A DNA stretch of 64,000 bases. It comes from Lycorma delicatula. Lineage: Eukaryota > Arthropoda > Insecta > Hemiptera > Fulgoridae. Of the stretch, positions 1-11,139 are shown piece by piece (position 1 is the first letter of the stretch; each line of letters begins with the position of its first letter). Below the pieces are notes generated by a model. That model was not told the DNA's origin, searched no databases, and was given only the letters and a program-made list of their open reading frames with translations. Location: NCBI RefSeq assembly GCF_047948215.1, contig NC_134465.1, positions 42,631,946-42,695,945 on the forward strand, read 5' to 3'. The position numbers were made by a program, and so were the translations under genes.

Positions 1-960
1 GGAACGGGAATGCTATTTTTATATATATGATATAGGATTTAGGGACGGTATTTATTGAAAATGTTATATAGGATTACTTGATTTGTAATAGCTAGCCCGT
101 AATCGCCACTGTGCTTCCAATAAAAAATAGCAACAACAGTCGATCATTAGTCCCTACTTCATAGTTCCTTTGATTGTAGGTGTTGCTAGCTGAAAATTTC
201 CTGGTGTTGTAGAACCATCAGGCGATAAAAGTTGCAGTTTATTCTTACTCTAACCTTCTGCCTGATGAAGCTTAGTCGATTACGATCAAAAAGTAATATA
301 TCGCGTTTGTGCGTGTTAGGTTTCAAAATAAAATATGTTTTAATTTACCCAACGGGAAGCGTAAGCCATTCTCTGAACTGGGATATCCATTCTTTGGTTT
401 ACAAGCAACCTGTGCCGGCTTATTAAAGAAGTAAAGAAGTGAAGTGACTCTTTGTTATTATTTCATCGTCGCACCAAACGTTGTTGGATATCTATTACGT
501 AAATATTTATGTTTTATTTTCTTACGGTTGCGATGATTTAACATGATATACAAAAATAGGTATAAATTCCCTTAAAAAAGACGTATCCCGTACCAGGCTT
601 AATAAAGATAAAATAGATTTAACTAAGCGATCATCATTACTATTTCAGAAACCGACTTTAATTAGTTTCATTTTACTTCAATGCTCTATAAGCAAAATTC
701 TGATAATAAAGTCTTGAACAAATATTACAGAGTAAGAAATTAACCTTATCCGATTAGAGAAACAATGTATTATTATTGTTATACTTTTACAGGGAATTTC
801 CTTGCGGTTGTATTTTTTTTTCAATTTAATAATAAATGTTATTCATAAACGGATAAAATTTAGGTAATTAAACTGCTTGATAATAAACTAAATGTAAAAA
901 TCATTGATCCTGGTCCAGGATAATGTTAGAATAGGGCAGGGTATATATATATATACACAC
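1..960. other. AT-rich stretch without recognised gene
   Basis: I see no convincing coding region, inverted repeat or copy of a repeat found elsewhere in the window. Short open frames such as 232-426 show no known motif. A short TA then CA dinucleotide run sits near 944-962. Confidence 0.5.
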
Positions 961-999
961 ACTTACAAAGGATACAACAAAAAAAATAATAAGGATGTA

Positions 1000-1790
1000 A
1001 ACTTTTCAAGGATACACGGGAAGAGCGAGCAACGCAACTCGACGTAGCACAAGGAGTGTTCTGTTGCACGGTTCAACAACCACTTCTTCTCACGAGTGCA
1101 GTCTTGTTTTTTTTCTCTACATCTTTTTCTGTTTTATTCTACCACGAATCCTTGAGAAAGATAGATAAAGATAGTTATATTTATAAAAGATAGAGCGAGA
1201 AGAAACGATCGAAGTCATGAGGCGGATAGGGTTGTGATTAGGTCGTTGTTAGTCCAGGGTGTGTATAACACAGTATAGCATAATGTCGGAACGGTGCAAG
1301 GATTGTAGTCTCGCGAGAGATAGAGAAAGAGAGAATTAAACGGAGAGGTTCAATGACCTTAACTAGTACCAAAACCACATACATATATCTCTTATAGAGA
1401 ATCTTAACCTCCCTATTTTTTCCCCCACTATTCGCTCAGAGTTGTACCATCTGCATGCAGTGTTAATGTTGAAGAAGAAGACGAAGACGCTGTTCTTCTG
1501 TTCCCTACCACCACCACTTCCCCCTTGTCGTATCGTACTATCCTGTTCCCCGTTGCATCGTCCTATCTTTGGTTCGTCTCTTTTTTCTTGTTTCATTTTA
1601 ACATTACTCGCCACGGCCACACAGCCTGTGTTGTGTTAATGAAACAAGGATTTGAAAAAAGACGGCGCGGTGAAGAACGAAGAGGCCCAACTAGTATTAT
1701 CTTGAGTACCGACTCGCTATGTATCTACGGTGGGGGGAAGACGGTACGAGTAGGTACAACGTAGAATTGTTATCCGCCATGTTGGTTCTC
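1000..1790. promoter_or_regulatory. Possible promoter or 5' exon region (weak)
   Basis: This stretch is less AT-rich than its surroundings and contains many CpG dinucleotides and purine/pyrimidine-rich tracts. On the minus strand at 1780 an ATG lies in a good start context (CCAACATGGCGG) and opens 27 codons before a stop at 1697. The ATGGCGG core also resembles the YY1-like motif common near animal transcription starts. No splice donor or protein family was recognised. It could equally be an unrecognised repeat. Function is inference only. Confidence 0.2.
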
Positions 1791-1806
1791 TGGAACAGAA
1801 TATTCA

Positions 1807-1849
1807 CGATTATTTTATTATTATTACTATTATTATTATTATTATTACC
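1807..1849. repeat. Interrupted (ATT)n microsatellite
   Basis: Trinucleotide ATT units with a few interruptions are read directly from the sequence. Confidence 0.8.
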
Positions 1850-2051
1850 ACAAAATAATTTATATTTTTATCTCATCTTCCCTATGTGTTGACATAATAA
1901 ATATTTTTAAACGTAATAAATAAAACGTCAAAAAACAAAAAACTGCACTAAAAATTAAAAAAATAATACTTTTTATGTTCTTTAAATGTTCAACACCATA
2001 GCATTTAATAGCCCTTAATTTGACACCGAATTCAAATGAAAAGTACTATTT

Positions 2052-3263
2052 TTACTTCCTTGTACGAAGTAAAGGAAATATTGTAATCGAGAAAAATTTC
2101 GGATTTCAGATTTCAACGGAAATATCCATTTTTACCATTCCTGAATCCATTTTGACTAGTTTCGGTGTAACGTCTGAAGGTACATATTTGGGTATGTATC
2201 TTAATTATTTTCTTTTTCCTGTTTAGCCTCCGGTAACTACCGTTTAAATAATACTTCAGAGGATGATATGTATGAGTGTAAATGAAGTGTAGTCTTGTAC
2301 ATTCTCAGTTCGACCATTCCCGAGATGTGAGGTTAATTGAAAACCCAACCACCAAACAACAACGGTATCCACGATCTAGTATTCAAATCCGTGTAAAAAT
2401 AACTGGCTTTATTAGGACTTGAACGCTGGAACTCTCGACTTCCAAATCAGCTGATTTGGGAAGACGCGTCGTTCACCACTAGACCAACCCGGTGGGTTAT
2501 GTATCTTAACTCAAAAACGATTAGCTGTAGAATGTTGAAATTTTGAATTTAGGACTGTTGTAACATCTAGTTGTGCACTTCCCCTTTTGATTGCAATCGA
2601 CTGGACCAAAAGTGTCCAAAAAAGCCCTAAATCCAAAAAAATTTGGATTTTGACATTTTTCTTAGCTGCAATAATAAGCCCTCATTGAGATTGTTTTAAC
2701 AATATATCATAAGTGGTACTTATTTTTATTGGTTCCAGAGTTAAAGTCAAATAAAATTGTAATTAATGAAATATTTTGATCTTACAAGGGGAAGGCAGAT
2801 CGATTCGAATCCGACTTCATATACATGTATTTTCTTTATTTTTAATTTACATGTATTGATTTATTAATAATTATTAACCTCTGATTGTAAAAGAATTTTT
2901 ACAATAAATAATTATTCAATAATAACAATAAAGAAGAAAAAAATTAGGAAAAAAAAAGAAGTTATTAGTAAAATAAAATTTGATGTACTTTTCATTTCAA
3001 TGTAAAAATTTTTACAGAGGTTTATAATTATTAGTAAATCAATATCATTAAATTGAAACAAAAAGATAAAAAAAATATATAGGAAGTGAAGTCGGATCGA
3101 ACCGCCTCAATGCAATTGTGTAACTGTCCACTTTATTAAAGAATCGGAGGATCGTATATCACTTTCAGATGAAATAAGTTTAAATGAAGTGCAGCAAAAA
3201 ATGTGCATATGCAATTTAATAGTCGTACTAGGAAGTCATGTGGTGTCTAAATCAGATTTTTTT
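2052..3263 (+). mobile_element. Interspersed repeat family B, copy 1 (split by a SINE)
   Basis: This is one of three copies of a non-coding repeat; the others are at 10005-10684 (minus) and 59419-60090 (plus). It begins with a small hairpin (ACTTCC...GGAAAT) followed by ATTGTAATCG and ends near the motif AGTCATGTGGTGTC. Conserved interior blocks include a stretch beginning GAATCCATTTTGACTAGTTT and another beginning TTGTTTTAACAATATATCA. A SINE interrupts it at 2205-2497. No open frame is shared by the copies, so it is probably non-autonomous. The class is unknown; its end resembles that of family C. Confidence 0.75.
2205..2497 (-). mobile_element. tRNA-derived SINE family A, copy 1
   Basis: Read on the minus strand, it starts with a pol III A box (GGTCTAGTGGTGAAC) and a B box (CGTTCAAGTCC), then a body with conserved blocks such as ACACGGATTTGAATACTAGA, and ends in GGAGGCTAAACAGGAAAAAG. 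The 12-bp target duplication TATGTATCTTAA is exact at 2193-2204 and 2498-2509. The host sequence is repeat B, whose other copies lack the insertion. Confidence 0.9.
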
Positions 3264-3667
3264 AATTTTTCACGGTGATTTTATGATGGTTAAATTTTTT
3301 TATTTAACCAAAATAAATTAATTAATTGCATTAATTAAGATTTTGGTTGGGTGAAAAAGGTTTGAAAAATCAACTTCTACAATGCCAGTGCTAAGACCGT
3401 TTTGAAGTGTGAAAATATGCATTAAGCCTTTTTATCATAATGGGCAGTTGAAGCTTATTTAAATTATTTTATTGGAGGGAATTGTTCGCTTTTCAAAGGT
3501 AAAACAGTAAGGGAAACCAAAATAACCTTATCGTTAAATATTTTTGTGTACCCTAATATATAAATCGTTTCGTTATACGTGGAACGTTCAAGGAATATTT
3601 CAGATATTTGGATATTATAATGTTCCAGCAAAATTCTAGAAACGTTATAAGAACAATATAGTAATAC
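3264..3667. other. AT-rich spacer
   Basis: No coding region or named repeat was recognised between repeat B and repeat F. Confidence 0.4.
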
Positions 3668-4975
3668 CAGCCGGCTCGTTTTGCCAAAATCTGGACCCTC
3701 GGGGCTCGGGTCAGCTCAGATGAATCCCGGAGCCAACTCAAGGACTCCTCGAAACCTCCCGGGGACAAGGGGACTACCCCACAGCCGCATAGCTCGCTAT
3801 TCTCAATTTGCCAGGGGGACCGGCGTTCTGGACACCCTGAGAGCTCGCTTCGGTCCCCGTTCCCATCTGCTCAGAGGACTCCACACCCTGGACCCCACAC
3901 CGAACCTTAGCCTCACGGTTGTGAGAATAATGCTGATAAATAATAATTATAGTATTCAGGTTTCATAGAAACCTGAAAAAGAGACTAAAGTTAGTTAGTA
4001 GACACTAAAGTTACAAAAGTTAGAATAATAGTAACTCTCTTTTTCCGTTTAACCTCCGGAACCACCGTAAGGTATTACTTCAGAGGATTACATGTATGAA
4101 TGTAAATGAAGTATAGTGTTGTACAGTCTCCGGCCGACCGTTCCTGAGATGTGTGGTTGGTCGGGTTTCAACCGGACCACCAAAGAATACCGGTATCCAC
4201 GATCTAGTATTCAAATCCGTATAAAAGTAACTTCTTTACTATGATTTGATCCTTAGAACTCTCGACTTCGAAATCAGTTGATTTGCGATATCGAGTTCAC
4301 CACTCGGTGGGTTAGAATAACAGTATCTACGGTAACTAAAGTACGCACACATTTGACGACGAAAAATTCGTAACTGATTTCTTTGCCGCGGTGGCAGAAA
4401 TATAATAGTGAACTAAAATCTATTTTTTCCTTAATGAATATCTTCAGTTCACGATTTCACCTGCCTTCGGGAGAAGAAATAAAGAATATTTTTAGTATCT
4501 TAACCATCACGGGAGCTAGGGCCTCGGTCGGAGGCTTAAAACTTTCTCTGAGATACGTCGAATATATCCTGAAAATTTTAAAGTAATCGGTCGGTCGGTT
4601 CTGGCGTGATGCAATAACAAACAAAAAGTTTATATTTATACATTTCCGAACAACCTTTCTGTTCGATCGAGTGTACTTGATGTATGAAAAAGTAGAGGAT
4701 CACAGTTCGCAGTTCATTATGCTTCACCCGATATATCTCCACTAGTACATATCATTTTTTCCCCGAGATTTTTTGAGATGAATTTATCTAAAAACCTTTT
4801 CAGTTATGCCAAGAAACACGGGTAAAAATTTGATTGCGATCGATCTAGTAATATTTTTGTTTGTCATTCCGAACAAACAAAAACGCGTTTCGTTTTTTAT
4901 AATAGTATAGATATATAGATTTGGACGTGTTACAATAACATCAAAATTTAATTGTATCAAATTTTTTAAATATTC
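3668..4975. repeat. Interspersed repeat family F, copy 1, with GC-rich block
   Basis: The block 3680-3920 is strikingly GC-rich for this window and aligns by eye with 42724-42960. Homology continues through a stretch beginning AATAATAATTATAGT and a tail containing CAGTTATGCCAAGAAACA, also found at 43375-43400 and, inverted, near 62620. A SINE splits the copy at 4034-4310. Open frames inside the GC block (for example 3681-3968) resemble no protein I know and are not kept open in copy 2. The class is uncertain; a Helitron-like element is possible. Confidence 0.7.
4034..4310 (-). mobile_element. tRNA-derived SINE family A, copy 2
   Basis: This minus-strand SINE has the family-A body and tail and a degraded A-box end. 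A 15-bp duplication of GTTAGAATAATAGTA lies at 4019-4033 and, with one mismatch, at 4311-4325, showing insertion into repeat F. Confidence 0.85.
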
Positions 4976-5812
4976 CATTTGATAAGTATTTATTCTAAAT
5001 AGTAGTACGTATTATTAATTAATTTATGTTATAGCATCTGATTAAAAAATAATTACAGAAATAAACACGTAATGGACTTTTAAAGTTTGTGAATTTGTAT
5101 AAACGTATTTGCAATCTATACATCCAGAGGACGATAAATCCATAGGCTCCTCGTAACTATTCGTTTTTTTTTTCTATTTAATCGGTAAGTTTTAATGTAT
5201 AGTAAAATAACAAAAAATAAAAACTAATTATAGACATTTTATTTAAGCAAAGGGGAGATGTGGTATTTGCTTACAAAACGAAGGAGGTTGCTTACGTTAT
5301 ACTTGAACAGCCCTTGAAATTCAAATATAGCACTTCTTTAATATCTTCCCCAACCTTTCCTGAAGTATTTAATAATAATAATTTATCTCTAATTATACAT
5401 TAGTGATCGCAACGAATATAATTTTATATTAATTTGTATGCGAGATTTAACTGAACCTTTTCCCGGTTAATTCTCTCGCAAAAATAAGTAATTAATTACT
5501 TAATATAAAATTACGTTTTTAATAAACCTATGGTTTCCACTCCTGTGATATTACTTCGAAGTTTAGAAAAATCTTCCCGTTCTCAGTTTTGAAAAATAAA
5601 ATTAAAAGTTTGAGGAATAAAGAAACATTTTTTTTCATTGCAAATTATTTTAAGATTATTAGTTTATTAATTTTTTTTATTATAATGTATAAAACAGATA
5701 TTTTTTCGTTTTTATGTTGTTAAACGTAGAAAAACCTAAATATAGACTATATTTTTTCTACCTCAGGATATAGGTTACAGTATGATGATTTTACTTTTTT
5801 TATTTTTTTTGT
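4976..5812. other. AT-rich spacer
   Basis: No gene or repeat recognised; homopolymer A/T tracts are frequent. Confidence 0.4.
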
Positions 5813-6454
5813 TTAGACTCGGCAATGCTTCACTATTACTAGATTTGAGTATATATACAGATTAAATTAACACAATTGAATATTTGATAAAACATTAAAA
5901 AACTGAACAACATGAAACTTCACGAAATTTAATCTTTCACTTTATCCCTTTTACCTTTTTTTCTCTTTCCCCGCGCGTAAATCGGTCCAGTAGTTTTTTA
6001 TTCGATAGCGGTTATATAAACGAACATTGACTTTTATATATACAAAAGAAAGAAAGTCTGTTTGGATATTTGTTTCGTAAATATCTCGACACCGGTGCCA
6101 CGTAGTGGATTTTTGGATAGTTTTTGCAAAAATTTTTCTTTTACATAATATATTGTGAATATGAGCCAAATCGGTCCATAAATACAATTTTTCTAAATAT
6201 CTCAACCCCAGCGCCACCTAACGGGTCCATTTTTCGCAAAAATATTTCTTTTCACATAATATATATTCTGAATATGAACCAAAACTGACCATAAATACAA
6301 TTTTTCGTAATATCTCGACCCCACTAATTGAGAAACCTTCGCGGGCGTGCGCACAACAGCTCATCAAACTTTCATCGCAATCGGATGAATGATACAGGAA
6401 TGCATACAGGATAAACAAACAAATATTCATTTTTATATATATATGTATATAAGA
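5813..6454 (-). mobile_element. Non-autonomous Helitron-like element G, copy 2
   Basis: On the minus strand it opens with TCTTATATAC and an AT-rich leader, then ATTTGTTTGTTTATCC, and closes with a GC hairpin (GGCAATGC region) and CTAA. The interior motifs GGCGCTGGGGT and GAGATATT are shared with copy 1 at 16192-16628. An internal segment of about 120 bp (6079-6200 and 6201-6320) is tandemly duplicated. No RepHel coding sequence is present. Confidence 0.65.
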
Positions 6455-6484
6455 TTAATTCATCGCATAAGTACAAAGCTTGTG

Positions 6485-6590
6485 CGTGGGACTACGGAAT
6501 GATAATTTTTAGCGTATGAAAAATACCATGTCTGACCGGTATTCAAACCCGGGACGTTCCGGATACACTAAACGAAGATCGACTTTTATT
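6485..6590 (-). mobile_element. tRNA-derived SINE family E, copy 1 (partial)
   Basis: The minus strand reads GTCCCGGGTTTGAATACCGG (B-box-like), then a TCAGACATGG block and a TTTTTCATACGCTA block. The same order occurs in the full copy at 46985-47140. Confidence 0.55.
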
Positions 6591-6683
6591 TGTTAATTTT
6601 TTTATATTTAATCCAAAAGGAAATTAAAGAATTAATTCAAAAGGAAACGAAAGAAAGGTACGTGTGTCCGTAAATCAATAAAG

Positions 6684-6687
<4 letters not shown>

Positions 6688-6716
<29 letters not shown>
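6688..6716. repeat. (AT)n microsatellite
   Basis: About 14 uninterrupted AT units. Confidence 0.9.
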
Positions 6717-6719
<3 letters not shown>

Positions 6720-7870
6720 AATAATCTTCCTTAATTTTTAATTAAATAGTTTTTCTGACTCATACTATTTATGAGTTATGTATTTTTTTTAACTATGGAA
6801 ATAGAAAAACCTCAAGTACGTCATTCATAAATAAATTTAAAAACGCCAAATTAAGTTTAAACATTTCTCATTGTTATACAAAGATAATTCATTTCTAGTT
6901 TAAATTAAATACGTCACCCTAACTGCGTTGATATTTCAATTGTTTTTTACCACTCTTATATTAACTCGTTCTTGGACTATGACATGTGAATTTTGAAGCA
7001 CTTCCGCTTATCCATTCGCTCTGAAATTTTGCATACAGATTTGCTCATGATGACAACACAACTTAACAATATTTTCAAGTCGCTAACAGGCCCCTAAGTT
7101 GTTGCTAAGTGAAAAAAAATGCTCATTGAACTAATGCAACCTTGTTTACAAGCATATTTTTTTAGTGAAAGAATTATCCCTGTTTGTGACATTGTCTTTT
7201 CAATTGATTAAATTGAGCGAAACTATTTTTTCTACGGACGAGGCAAAAATTCAAATTTCATATAATCGTTACGTTCAATATTTATGTTTGATGATTCATA
7301 ATGCTTACGAACTAGCAAATAAAAGTCATTACTCCTCTTTGATCTTAAATGAGGTGCGCATTTTTCCCGCGTAGATTTCAAACTAAGATCAAAATCAAAA
7401 TTGCAAAAAAAATCAAAAAAGTACAAAAAATATAAAAAAAGTAATTTTGCTGCTGACAGAACTTGAACACGCGACCTCACACATGGTGAAAAAAGATTGC
7501 ACGCAACACTGGATGGACAAAGAAAACTTTGCATGAAGATGTATGAATTCAAAACATGAAAGTGCCGTGTGCGAGCAGGATGTGTTGAATCCAAAAACAA
7601 ATTGCTGCGTGCACATCTAGATTACGGCAAAAGTCAAACTGAAAAACCATAATTTCTCCATCATGCTTCAGTCAAGTGTATTTGAGTATATACAGTAATA
7701 TTTTAAGATATATGAACTTTTAAAGCTGCCTATAATCTTGTCTGCGGTATTGGAAATTGGAGACATGAAAACTTCAAAAGATCGCTCAAACCTGTACGCT
7801 AGCGCAGCTCTAAAGTATAAAGTTATGAAGACTGAAAAGTATTAAAAAATATATATATATATATATATAT
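6720..7870. other. Unassigned stretch with a tRNA-like B-box remnant
   Basis: No coding region recognised. Around 7440-7510 the minus strand contains GTGTTCAAGTTC within a tRNA-like context, perhaps an old SINE. An (AT)n run at 7847-7871 ends the stretch. Confidence 0.35.
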
Positions 7871-7882
7871 ACGAAAAACTAT

Positions 7883-8177
7883 TTAAAAACCACTCATAAA
7901 TTAAATTCACTAAAAGGTAAAAAATAATTTTAGGATGGTATCTCAGAATGGATTTGACAACAAGCTGTGATGGTGATATGTAAGATTATGTAAAAGTTAT
8001 AGTTTCAAATTAAAAATTTGATGTTTTTGCCAGTTTTTTCATCAGATTTTTAATTTGAAACTATGAATCACACATAATACATATCATTATCAAAGCTTGT
8101 TGTCAAATCCATTCTGAGATACCATCCTAAAATGATTTTTTACCTTTAAGTGTGTTTAATTTAAGAGTGGTTTTTAA
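7883..8177. repeat. Fold-back (MITE-like) element I
   Basis: Two arms of about 140 bp (7883-8023 and 8040-8177) are inverted copies of each other around a spacer of about 16 bp. Matching blocks include TTAAAAACCACTC, GGATGGTATCTCAGAATGG, TTTGACAACAAGCT and AGTTTCAAATTAAAAAT. The arms carry scattered mismatches, so the element is not brand new. No coding capacity. The whole unit would fold into one long hairpin. Confidence 0.85.
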
Positions 8178-8291
8178 AAATTTTTTTTACATATTTTTAT
8201 GGTCTCAAAAGTTATTTAGATAGTCCTTAAAAATTTCTACCATGGAACTTAGGTAAAAATATTTTATTACAATACTGATGACATGCATGTG

Positions 8292-8321
8292 GTGGACTTC
8301 CACATGTATGTGGAAGTCCAC
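8292..8321. repeat. Perfect 14-bp stem-loop
   Basis: Arms GTGGACTTCCACAT and ATGTGGAAGTCCAC are separated by only 2 bp. Confidence 0.8.
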
Positions 8322-8329
8322 ATACGGCT

Positions 8330-9438
8330 TCTTTTAGTAACAGTTCGACCCATGGTAATGTGCAGACTGTATTTCTTATAGCAATCGAATATAGCATGTT
8401 CTTAAGAGGTCCTTCTCGAATGTGTTTGAAGTCGATGATATTTTGATTAATATAAATATTTTATCGGCATCAGAAACAAAATTAAAAAAACCGTAATCTA
8501 GTATTTTCTTGTAGAAAACTTTTCATTTAATGTCAGCGGCTGAGAACTGAAAACAGAGCACGATGTTGTTGTCGTTGCGATGTTCGGAGGAAATCTATTC
8601 TTTCAACTTTCGACAATAAGTCCTTTGCGCAGAAAAAATCGCTCGCCGATTCGAACTCTGGTAAACTGTATCCCGTTCGACCTCGCCGTAGCGATAAATC
8701 GTATCGTACTTCTATATTGAAAAGGATGGAGCAGTTTTGGGTTAATTTTATACAATTTTTTTTATTACTTTTCTATAATCCCAATCCTGCTTTATTTTAT
8801 CGAACGACTCTAGGAACGGTCTGTTAAAAACATTAAAAAATCTCTCTTTCTCGTTAAAGATGACTTTATCTTTAATTTTTCATTTCTTATATCGGTCTTT
8901 GAAGTGGAGCTTATCTATCCGCAGTATCAAACGCCGAACAATTCTAATTTCATTAGATATATGCTTTTTTTTTGGGCAGCATCCGTGCGAGTAATAAATT
9001 ACCTCTCATTCGTTTTCATTTTGAAAGAATGCGTATACATGTATGGGTGTTGCTTCTTCATCGAAGACATCTCCGATCTTCCGTTTCTTAGAAATGGACT
9101 TCATGAAGCTCCACAGTTCATCGACCTCAACCGATTTAAATTAGTTCGCTCGATCGACTTCGCGACTGGCAATATTTCGACGCATGTCATCGATTTAATA
9201 CCTCATCGAGCCTTAACCGGTTGCTATCCATCTTTAACGGAATCGACTCTTTCGGTTTCAAAATTTCAACAAAAAAATATTTAATTTGAAACAATGATTT
9301 CATCGTTAACGGCGATGGATGAGCAATCGCTTTATTTTCTTCATTTTGATCGCTTCGCACCATAAATAAAACGAAGGCGTGAAACATAAGTATTTGGGGT
9401 TTTTGGGAACGATGTGAATAGAGCGGCTGATATGTAAC
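8330..9438. other. Unassigned stretch with one unrecognised open frame
   Basis: A plus-strand frame at 8904-9284 (126 codons) has no motif I recognise. Its upstream part has a plausible membrane-like stretch, but composition does not single it out. The minus strand near 8650-8690 has a B-box-like AGTTCGAATC, perhaps an old tRNA-derived repeat. Confidence 0.3.
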
Positions 9439-9452
9439 AAGCTCGACGGTTA

Positions 9453-9707
9453 CATTTGGAAGTCGAGAGTTCCAGCGTTCAAGTCCTAGTGAAGGCAGTT
9501 ATTTTTATACGGATTTGAATACTAGATCGTGGATACCGGTGTTCTTTGGTGGTTGGGTTTCAATTAACCACACATCTCAGGAACGGTCGAACTGAGAATG
9601 TACAAGACTACACTTCATTTACACTCATACATGTCATCCTCATTCATCCTCTGAAGAATTATCTAAACGGTAGTTACCGGAGGCTAAACAGGAAAAAGAA
9701 AGAAAGA
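9453..9707 (+). mobile_element. SINE family A, copy 3 (5'-truncated)
   Basis: The A-box end is missing. The copy begins just before the B box (CGTTCAAGTCC) and keeps the body and the GGAGGCTAAACAGG tail with an (AAAG)n extension. A 14-bp exact duplication AAGCTCGACGGTTA is at 9439-9452 and 9708-9721. 5' truncation with flanking duplications is the usual signature of LINE-driven insertion. Confidence 0.9.
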
Positions 9708-10004
9708 AAGCTCGACGGTTAAATCGAACATTTCCGGGCTCGAATCGATGTGCGTTGGCTCTGAACGAACGACGCGAGACTTGCTAGCACAATTTATCTT
9801 AGCCCTTAATACGTCTTCAATCATGTTCTCATTTATTTTATTATAGCTCTCGTCGCCTTCCGTAAGAATACTCAGTAATTTTCTGTTCATCTGTACAAGA
9901 AATAGTCTTATTCACTGATTCGTTACCGATAACATTAGACAGTGACGAATTTCGAGTCGAATCTGTCTCTTCTACGACATCAAACACAATTCGGTTTGAT
10001 GAAA

Positions 10005-10684
10005 TAAAAAAATCTGATGTGGACACCACATGATTTCCTTGTACGCCTATTAAATTACATATACGCATTTTTTTAAAATGAAAAGTACATAAAATTTTAT
10101 TTCATTAATAACTTCTGACATTTTCTCTTTTTTGTTATTGAATTATTATTCCTCGTAAAAGTTTTTTTACAACGAGAGGTTAATAATTATTTATAAATAA
10201 ATATATTTAAGTTAAAACAAAAGTTAAAAAAAAGGAGATTGAATTTGCATCGAACCGATGTGTCTTCCCGTAAAATATTTCATTAATTAAAATTTTATTT
10301 GGCTGTAACTCTGAAACAAATTAAAATAAGTACCACTTATGATATATCGTTGAAAAACTCTCAATGAGGGCTTATTACTGCAGTTAGGAAAAAGTAAAAA
10401 AAAAAAAATTTTGGGATGTTTTGAACAATTTTGGTTCAGTCGATTCCAGTCAAAAGGGAAGATGCACAACTAGATGTTACAACAATCCTAAATCTAAAAT
10501 TTCAACATCCTACGACTAATCGTTTTTTGAGTTAGTTATGCGAGATACATACGTACGTACAGACGTCACGCCGAAACTAGTCAAAATGGATTCAGGGATG
10601 GTTCAAATGGATATTTCCGTTGAAATTTGAAAACAGACATTTTTCGCGATCACAGTACTTCCTCTACTTCGTACAAGGAAGTAA
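10005..10684 (-). mobile_element. Interspersed repeat family B, copy 2
   Basis: Inverted relative to copies 1 and 3. It ends on the right with the terminal hairpin region (ACTTCC...GGAAGT) preceded by CGCGATCACAGT. It carries no SINE at the position occupied in copy 1 (here near 10530), giving an empty-site reference. No coding sequence. Confidence 0.75.
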
Positions 10685-10685
10685 A

Positions 10686-11139
10686 AAGATGGATACACTA
10701 ACACAAGCATCAGTCAAATTACTATATTTTATATCGGAATACCATTCGTTTAGTATACATACATTGCGCGATTATTTTATGTTCTAAAAATATTACATCC
10801 TTGTATGCAATTTCATCAATAAAAGTATAAAACGATACAATCCGCAATACGAAATAGTGGTTATTGATTAACTAATTGACATAACTAAAAACGAATGTGC
10901 GTGTGATTCTAATTTATTTGTATTAAAATATTGACAAAGCTAGTAAAATTTTGAACCGATTAACATCCATTACATATGCGTATAACTAACAGTGATCAAT
11001 CTCCTCGTGTATAATTACTAAACAACTATCGAAATAATTCATAGCAACAGTCGCAACAAACGCTTTTTAATAAAGCAAACTGAAACTGTTTGGCGTTCAA
11101 GTTGGCATTCTTGATATAGAAAATATTAGTTATTCGAAA
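10686..11139. other. AT-rich spacer
   Basis: No gene or repeat recognised. Confidence 0.4.

Noticed and set aside
8641..8700. tRNA-like segment with AGTTCGAATC on the minus strand
   Set aside because: The A box is poor and no SINE body or second copy was found; too weak to list.
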